This document shows positions 5,261 through 8,058 of a stretch of 8,058 nt of DNA, in pieces. The stretch's first letter is position 1. Each line of letters begins with the position of its first letter. Source of the DNA: Flavobacterium psychrophilum (GTDB taxonomy: Bacteria; Bacteroidota; Bacteroidia; Flavobacteriales; Flavobacteriaceae); contig DYPB01000089.1 of assembly GCA_020720185.1 (NCBI GenBank), positions 1-8,058 of the forward strand. The letters run 5' to 3'. The position numbers and the translations under genes are program-made. The notes beneath the pieces are model-generated. The model saw nothing but the letters and a program-made list of their open reading frames with translations, had not been told where the DNA came from and made no database searches.

Positions 5261-6625
5261 ATGGCACAAAAACCCAGTATTCCAAAAGGCACAAGAGATT
5301 TTTCACCATCGGAAGTGGCGAAACGACAATATATAATTGGCATAATAAAATCTAATTTTGAAAAATTTGGATTTCAACCCATAGAAACCCCATCTTTTGA
5401 AAATTCTGAAACTTTGATGGGAAAATATGGCGAAGAAGGGGATAGATTGATTTTTAAGATTTTAAATAGTGGGGATTATTTAGATAAAATTTCAGCCGAT
5501 GATTTATCAAATGCTAGAAAATTAACACCTAAAATATCCGAAAAAGCCCTTCGTTATGACTTGACAGTGCCTTTTGCAAGATATGTTGTTCAGCATCAAA
5601 ACGATATTGATTTTCCTTTTAAACGCTATCAAATTCAAGCTGTTTGGCGTGCAGATAGACCACAAAAAGGTAGGTTTAGAGAGTTTTTTCAATGCGACGC
5701 AGATGTTGTTGGGTCAAAATCATTATGGCAAGAAGTAGAATTAATACAATTATATGATGCTGTTTTTTCTGATTTAGGTTTAAATGGTGTTACAATTAAG
5801 ATAAATAACCGCAAAATACTTTCAGGAATTGCAGAAGTAATAGGAGCTACCGATAAATTGATAGATTTTACGGTGGCTTTGGATAAATTAGATAAAATTG
5901 GGGAAGATGGTGTTAAAAAAGAAATGATTGAAAAAGGCATCGACCAAAATGCTATTCAAAAAATCCAACCTTTATTTAATTTTACGGGAAGTATTGACGA
6001 AAAAATTGAAAAATTAACTCTTCTTTTATCAAACTCTGACGAAGGCAAAAAAGGAATTGAAGAGTTACAATTTATTTGCGAAAATATTGAAAAATTAGGA
6101 TTAAACCAATCAATTTTGGATCTTGATGTAACATTGGCAAGAGGTTTGAACTACTATACTGGCTCTATTTTTGAAGTAGCCCCTCCTAAGAAAATTTCTT
6201 TGGGATCCATTGGTGGCGGTGGCAGATACGACGATTTGACGGGTATTTTTGGACTAAAAGATATGAGTGGCGTAGGAATTTCTTTTGGTTTGGATAGAAT
6301 TTATTTAGTAATTGAAGCTTTAAATTTATTTCCGAAAACGGTTGTTGAAACCTCAAAAGCCTTGTTTTTAAATTTTGGAGAAAAAGAAGCCTTTTATTGT
6401 ATGCAAGCCATAAAAAAACTGCGTGAAAATGGTATAAAAGTAGAATTGTATCCTGATAATGTGAAAGTTAGCAAACAGTTTATGCACGCAGATAAACGCA
6501 AAATTCCGTTTGCAATTATTGTTGGTGAAACCGAAATGAATGAAGGTAAATTTGCATTAAAAAACCTACAATCAGGCGAACAAATTTTGATTAATTTTAA
6601 CGAATTGAAACAAAAATTATCCTAA
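5261..6625 (+). CDS. hisS: histidine-tRNA ligase (histidyl-tRNA synthetase)
   Basis: This cytoplasmic class II synthetase charges tRNA-His with histidine using ATP. Numbered from the ATG at 5261 (454 residues), it shows the N-terminal GTRDFSP (10-16), LRYDLTVPFAR (97-107), motif 2 with RADRPQKGRFREFFQCD (130-146), the histidine-binding LARGLNYYTG (292-301), GGGGRYDDL (318-326) and motif 3 GVGISFGLDR (337-346). The anticodon-binding domain runs from about 357 to the end (LFLNFGEKE...VELYPDNVKVSKQ). A TTG codon at 5189 would add 24 residues encoded by the low-complexity leader, including the inverted repeat. Those residues match nothing in the family, while MAQKPSIPKGTRDF is the usual start, so the ATG is preferred. 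The length suits the longer HisS type seen in Bacteroidota. The last 9 bp overlap the convergent aroQ. Confidence 0.97.
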   Translation: MAQKPSIPKGTRDFSPSEVAKRQYIIGIIKSNFEKFGFQPIETPSFENSETLMGKYGEEGDRLIFKILNSGDYLDKISADDLSNARKLTPKISEKALRYDLTVPFARYVVQHQNDIDFPFKRYQIQAVWRADRPQKGRFREFFQCDADVVGSKSLWQEVELIQLYDAVFSDLGLNGVTIKINNRKILSGIAEVIGATDKLIDFTVALDKLDKIGEDGVKKEMIEKGIDQNAIQKIQPLFNFTGSIDEKIEKLTLLLSNSDEGKKGIEELQFICENIEKLGLNQSILDLDVTLARGLNYYTGSIFEVAPPKKISLGSIGGGGRYDDLTGIFGLKDMSGVGISFGLDRIYLVIEALNLFPKTVVETSKALFLNFGEKEAFYCMQAIKKLRENGIKVELYPDNVKVSKQFMHADKRKIPFAIIVGETEMNEGKFALKNLQSGEQILINFNELKQKLS

Positions 6626-7033
6626 AAACGACTGTAAAGCCAACTCATAGCCTTGCAACCCAAAACCTACAATTACACCTTTTGTGTTTGGAGCAATAAA
6701 AGAATGATGTCTAAAATTTTCACGAGCATAAATATTAGATATATGTACCTCTATTACAGGCGTTTGTATTGCTTTTACTGTATCTCCAATCCCAATCGAA
6801 GTGTGTGTATAGGCAGCAGCATTTAGGATAATTCCGTCGTAATGAAAACCTACTTCCTGTAATTTATCAATTAACTCTCCTTCAATATTACTTTGAAAAT
6901 ATGACAATTCAATAGTAGAAAATCTATCTTTTAATATTTTAAAATATCCATCAAAAGTATGATTTCCATATACTTCTGGCTCTCTATTGCCTAATAAGTT
7001 TAGATTTGGACCGTTAATTATAATTATTTTCAT
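6617..7033 (-). CDS. aroQ: type II 3-dehydroquinate dehydratase
   Basis: This cytoplasmic enzyme converts 3-dehydroquinate to 3-dehydroshikimate, the third step of the shikimate pathway, and works as a dodecamer. Numbered from the ATG at 7033 (138 residues), it shows NGPNLNLLGNREPEVYG (7-23) with lid Arg17 and catalytic Tyr22. Further along are the SNIEGELID segment (48-56), Asn71 in NAAAYTHTS with His77, EVHISN (95-100) with catalytic His97, and Arg108. All expected active-site residues are present. In-frame ATGs also occur at 7039 and 7066. The family begins at MKIIIINGPN, and a possible -7 element lies at 7050-7057, inside the longest version, so 7033 (or 7039) is preferred. The gene converges on and overlaps hisS by 9 bp with no terminator between them, and diverges from the GIN-domain gene. 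Confidence 0.96.
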   Translation of the reverse strand: MKIIIINGPNLNLLGNREPEVYGNHTFDGYFKILKDRFSTIELSYFQSNIEGELIDKLQEVGFHYDGIILNAAAYTHTSIGIGDTVKAIQTPVIEVHISNIYARENFRHHSFIAPNTKGVIVGFGLQGYELALQSFLG

Positions 7034-7049
7034 CTGCATATTTTTTTTG

Positions 7050-7057
7050 TAAAGATA
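7050..7057 (-). promoter_or_regulatory. possible -7 element of aroQ
   Basis: Read on the minus strand, TATCTTTA has one mismatch to TAnnTTTG. Transcription would begin about 7043, giving a leader of 4-10 bases. The nearest TTTTG upstream (7071-7075) is only 13 bp away, so support is limited. Confidence 0.3.
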
Positions 7058-7066
7058 AAAAAACAA

Positions 7067-7099
7067 TTGTCAAAATAAAGACTGTTTTATTTATATTTG
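7067..7099 (+). promoter_or_regulatory. promoter of the GIN-domain gene
   Basis: TTG (7067-7069), a 22-bp spacer and TATATTTG (7092-7099) match the Flavobacteriia consensus TTG-N17-23-TAnnTTTG in full. This is the best complete promoter in the window. Transcription should start near 7106, about 26 bases before the ATG at 7132. An AAGGA at 7113-7117 is 14 bp from the ATG, too far for a normal Shine-Dalgarno site. Confidence 0.7.
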
Positions 7100-7131
7100 T
7101 AGCATATTAATTAAGGAAAATAAAAAAATAA

Positions 7132-7968
7132 ATGAAAAAACATATTTTAATAGTTCTATTAACAGTAGTTTCAACAGTAACATTTGGTCAAAAAAAAGAT
7201 AAAATTAAAGGTTCAAAAATTGTAACCGTAGAGCAGAAAGTGATCGAAGATTTTACCGAATTAGAGGTCAATGATAACCTCGAAGTTTTTTTGATAAAAG
7301 GCGAAAAATGTGGGCTTGAAATTGAAGCCGATGATAATTTGCATGACATTATAAAAATAGAATTGATAGGTAAAAACTTACGGTTATCAACTTTAAGAAA
7401 TGTTAGTGGATTTAAAAAATTTACAATTAGAGTAACTTACACTTCTGATTTTAAGACCATTATTTCAAAAAATGACGCAACTGTAACCGCACTTGCAGAA
7501 ATTGATTTGCCAACTATTACGATTAATAGTTTTGATGATTCAAAATTATTTTTGAATGCCCGAGTTAAAAATTTCACATTAAAACAAGAAGACAAATCGA
7601 AAGCCGAGCTGAATCTAAAATCAGAAAATACTATTGTTGAATTAAGCAAAAAATCTCATTTGAAAGCATTGATAAATGGTACAAATTTAAAATTAGATTT
7701 ATATCAAAATAGCGAAGCTGAAATTGAAGGAGATATTATGGATACAAAGATTCGACTTGATAATAATGCCGAATTAACTGCTAAAAAATTAACCGTTAAG
7801 AGTATGGATTTAATTGCTGAATCCGATACAAATTGCAGTATAAATGTAAATACAAGCCTTATAATTAGTGCCTCTGGAAGTTCTGAAATTGAAATATATG
7901 GCGAACCAAAATTTGATTTGAAAAAATTTAGTGATACGGCAAAATTAATTAAAAAAATATCAAAATAA
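7132..7968 (+). CDS. secreted GIN-domain (DUF2807) protein, putative autotransporter-adhesin head domain
   Basis: A Sec signal peptide is evident: MKKH, a hydrophobic core ILIVLLTVVSTVT, and a likely cleavage before Gln20 (TFG/Q). The mature protein starts with a charged segment and then the GIN-domain opening DFTELEVNDNLEVFLIKGE (40-58) and IEADDNLHDIIKIE (64-77). Short alternating strands follow (about 90-250), suggesting a right-handed beta-helix or ladder. The C-terminus (ISASGSSEIEIYGEPKFDL, then KKFSDTAKL) is the familiar family ending with a Gly/Ser-rich turn. GIN-domain proteins are abundant in Bacteroidota and expected outside the cytoplasm, but their role is not established; the adhesin label comes from fold similarity. 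There is no lipobox cysteine after the signal peptide and no visible type IX secretion C-terminal domain, so periplasmic or surface release is equally possible. The length of 278 is somewhat above the common ~220-250. The gene has its own promoter and a probable terminator. Confidence 0.88.
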   Translation: MKKHILIVLLTVVSTVTFGQKKDKIKGSKIVTVEQKVIEDFTELEVNDNLEVFLIKGEKCGLEIEADDNLHDIIKIELIGKNLRLSTLRNVSGFKKFTIRVTYTSDFKTIISKNDATVTALAEIDLPTITINSFDDSKLFLNARVKNFTLKQEDKSKAELNLKSENTIVELSKKSHLKALINGTNLKLDLYQNSEAEIEGDIMDTKIRLDNNAELTAKKLTVKSMDLIAESDTNCSINVNTSLIISASGSSEIEIYGEPKFDLKKFSDTAKLIKKISK

Positions 7969-7983
7969 TTTTCAATGAATAAT

Positions 7984-8008
7984 CAATTAAATGGTTAATT
8001 GTTTTTTT
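7984..8008 (+). terminator. probable intrinsic terminator after the GIN-domain gene
   Basis: CAATTAA (7984-7990), loop ATGG, TTAATTG (7995-8001), then seven T residues to 8008. The stem is perfect but short and A/T-rich, so it may be weak. It lies 15 bp after the stop codon. Confidence 0.6.
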
Positions 8009-8023
8009 AACCCAAATTACGCA
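8005..8023 (-). repeat. 19-bp dispersed repeat, copy 2 (inverted relative to 3846-3864)
   Basis: TTTTAACCCAAATTACGCA is the exact reverse complement of 3846-3864. Its first bases are the T run of the preceding terminator. Beyond it, 8024-8058 shows no gene or site I can name before the window ends. Confidence 0.8.
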
Positions 8024-8058
8024 TTAGAAATCTATTCCAAACTCAAACTACTTCAAAA

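Noticed and set aside
5261..5300. A T-box or histidine-responsive attenuator before hisS
   Set aside because: There is no T-box core sequence, no run of His codons in a leader peptide and no terminator hairpin with a T run; only the bulged inverted repeat is visible.
7034..7066. Longer AroQ starting at the ATG at 7066
   Set aside because: The extra MFFYLYKKNMQ is outside the family's usual N-terminus (MKIIIINGPN) and overlaps a possible promoter element.
3846..8023. The inverted 19-bp pair as the two ends of a transposon carrying the genes between
   Set aside because: The interior holds ordinary genes (permease, hisS, aroQ, GIN protein) with no transposase or integrase, and I see no target-site duplication.

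Overview
The window reads as a chromosomal segment of a low-GC member of the Bacteroidota, most likely class Flavobacteriia. The evidence is the strong A+T bias, the near absence of Shine-Dalgarno sites, several matches to the Bacteroidota -7 promoter element TAnnTTTG, and the proteins themselves: a GIN-domain (DUF2807) secreted protein, an NtrC-type regulator without a DNA-binding domain, a short DEAD-box-like protein paired with a DUF2007 protein, and a ~454-residue HisS. I see no transposase, integrase, phage gene, RNA gene or CRISPR array.

Layout. Positions 1-301 are non-coding and rich in structure. A 43-bp tandem repeat, cut by the left edge, carries self-complementary TAAAATTTTA blocks every 21-22 bp. 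Next come three GTTAA boxes one helical turn apart and a TAnnTTTG promoter. They precede htrA (302-1690, periplasmic trypsin-like protease with two PDZ domains), which ends at a clear intrinsic terminator (1711-1740). A second promoter starts an apparent three-gene operon: a sigma-54-activator-like response regulator (1790-2953), a degenerate N-terminal-half DEAD-box protein (2989-3612) and a DUF2007 protein (3634-3852). On the opposite strand, tail to tail with this operon, lies a MacB/FtsX-type ABC permease (3876-5117). It is divergent from hisS (5261-6625), whose leader holds an unusual G-rich/C-rich inverted repeat. aroQ (6617-7033, minus) overlaps the end of hisS by 9 bp and is divergent from a secreted GIN-domain protein (7132-7968). 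That gene is followed by a probable terminator and a 19-bp sequence that exactly matches, inverted, the stop-codon region of the DUF2007 gene.

How the genes fit together. Several concern the envelope or signalling: periplasmic quality control (htrA), a response regulator, an ABC permease and a secreted beta-structured protein. hisS and aroQ are housekeeping genes for translation and aromatic synthesis. Nothing here is a convincing new defence or mobile system. The most unusual material is the curved-DNA-like repeat array with phased GTTAA boxes upstream of htrA, the operon linking an NtrC-like protein lacking a DNA-binding domain to a helicase-like protein with degraded motifs, and the dispersed 19-bp inverted repeat.
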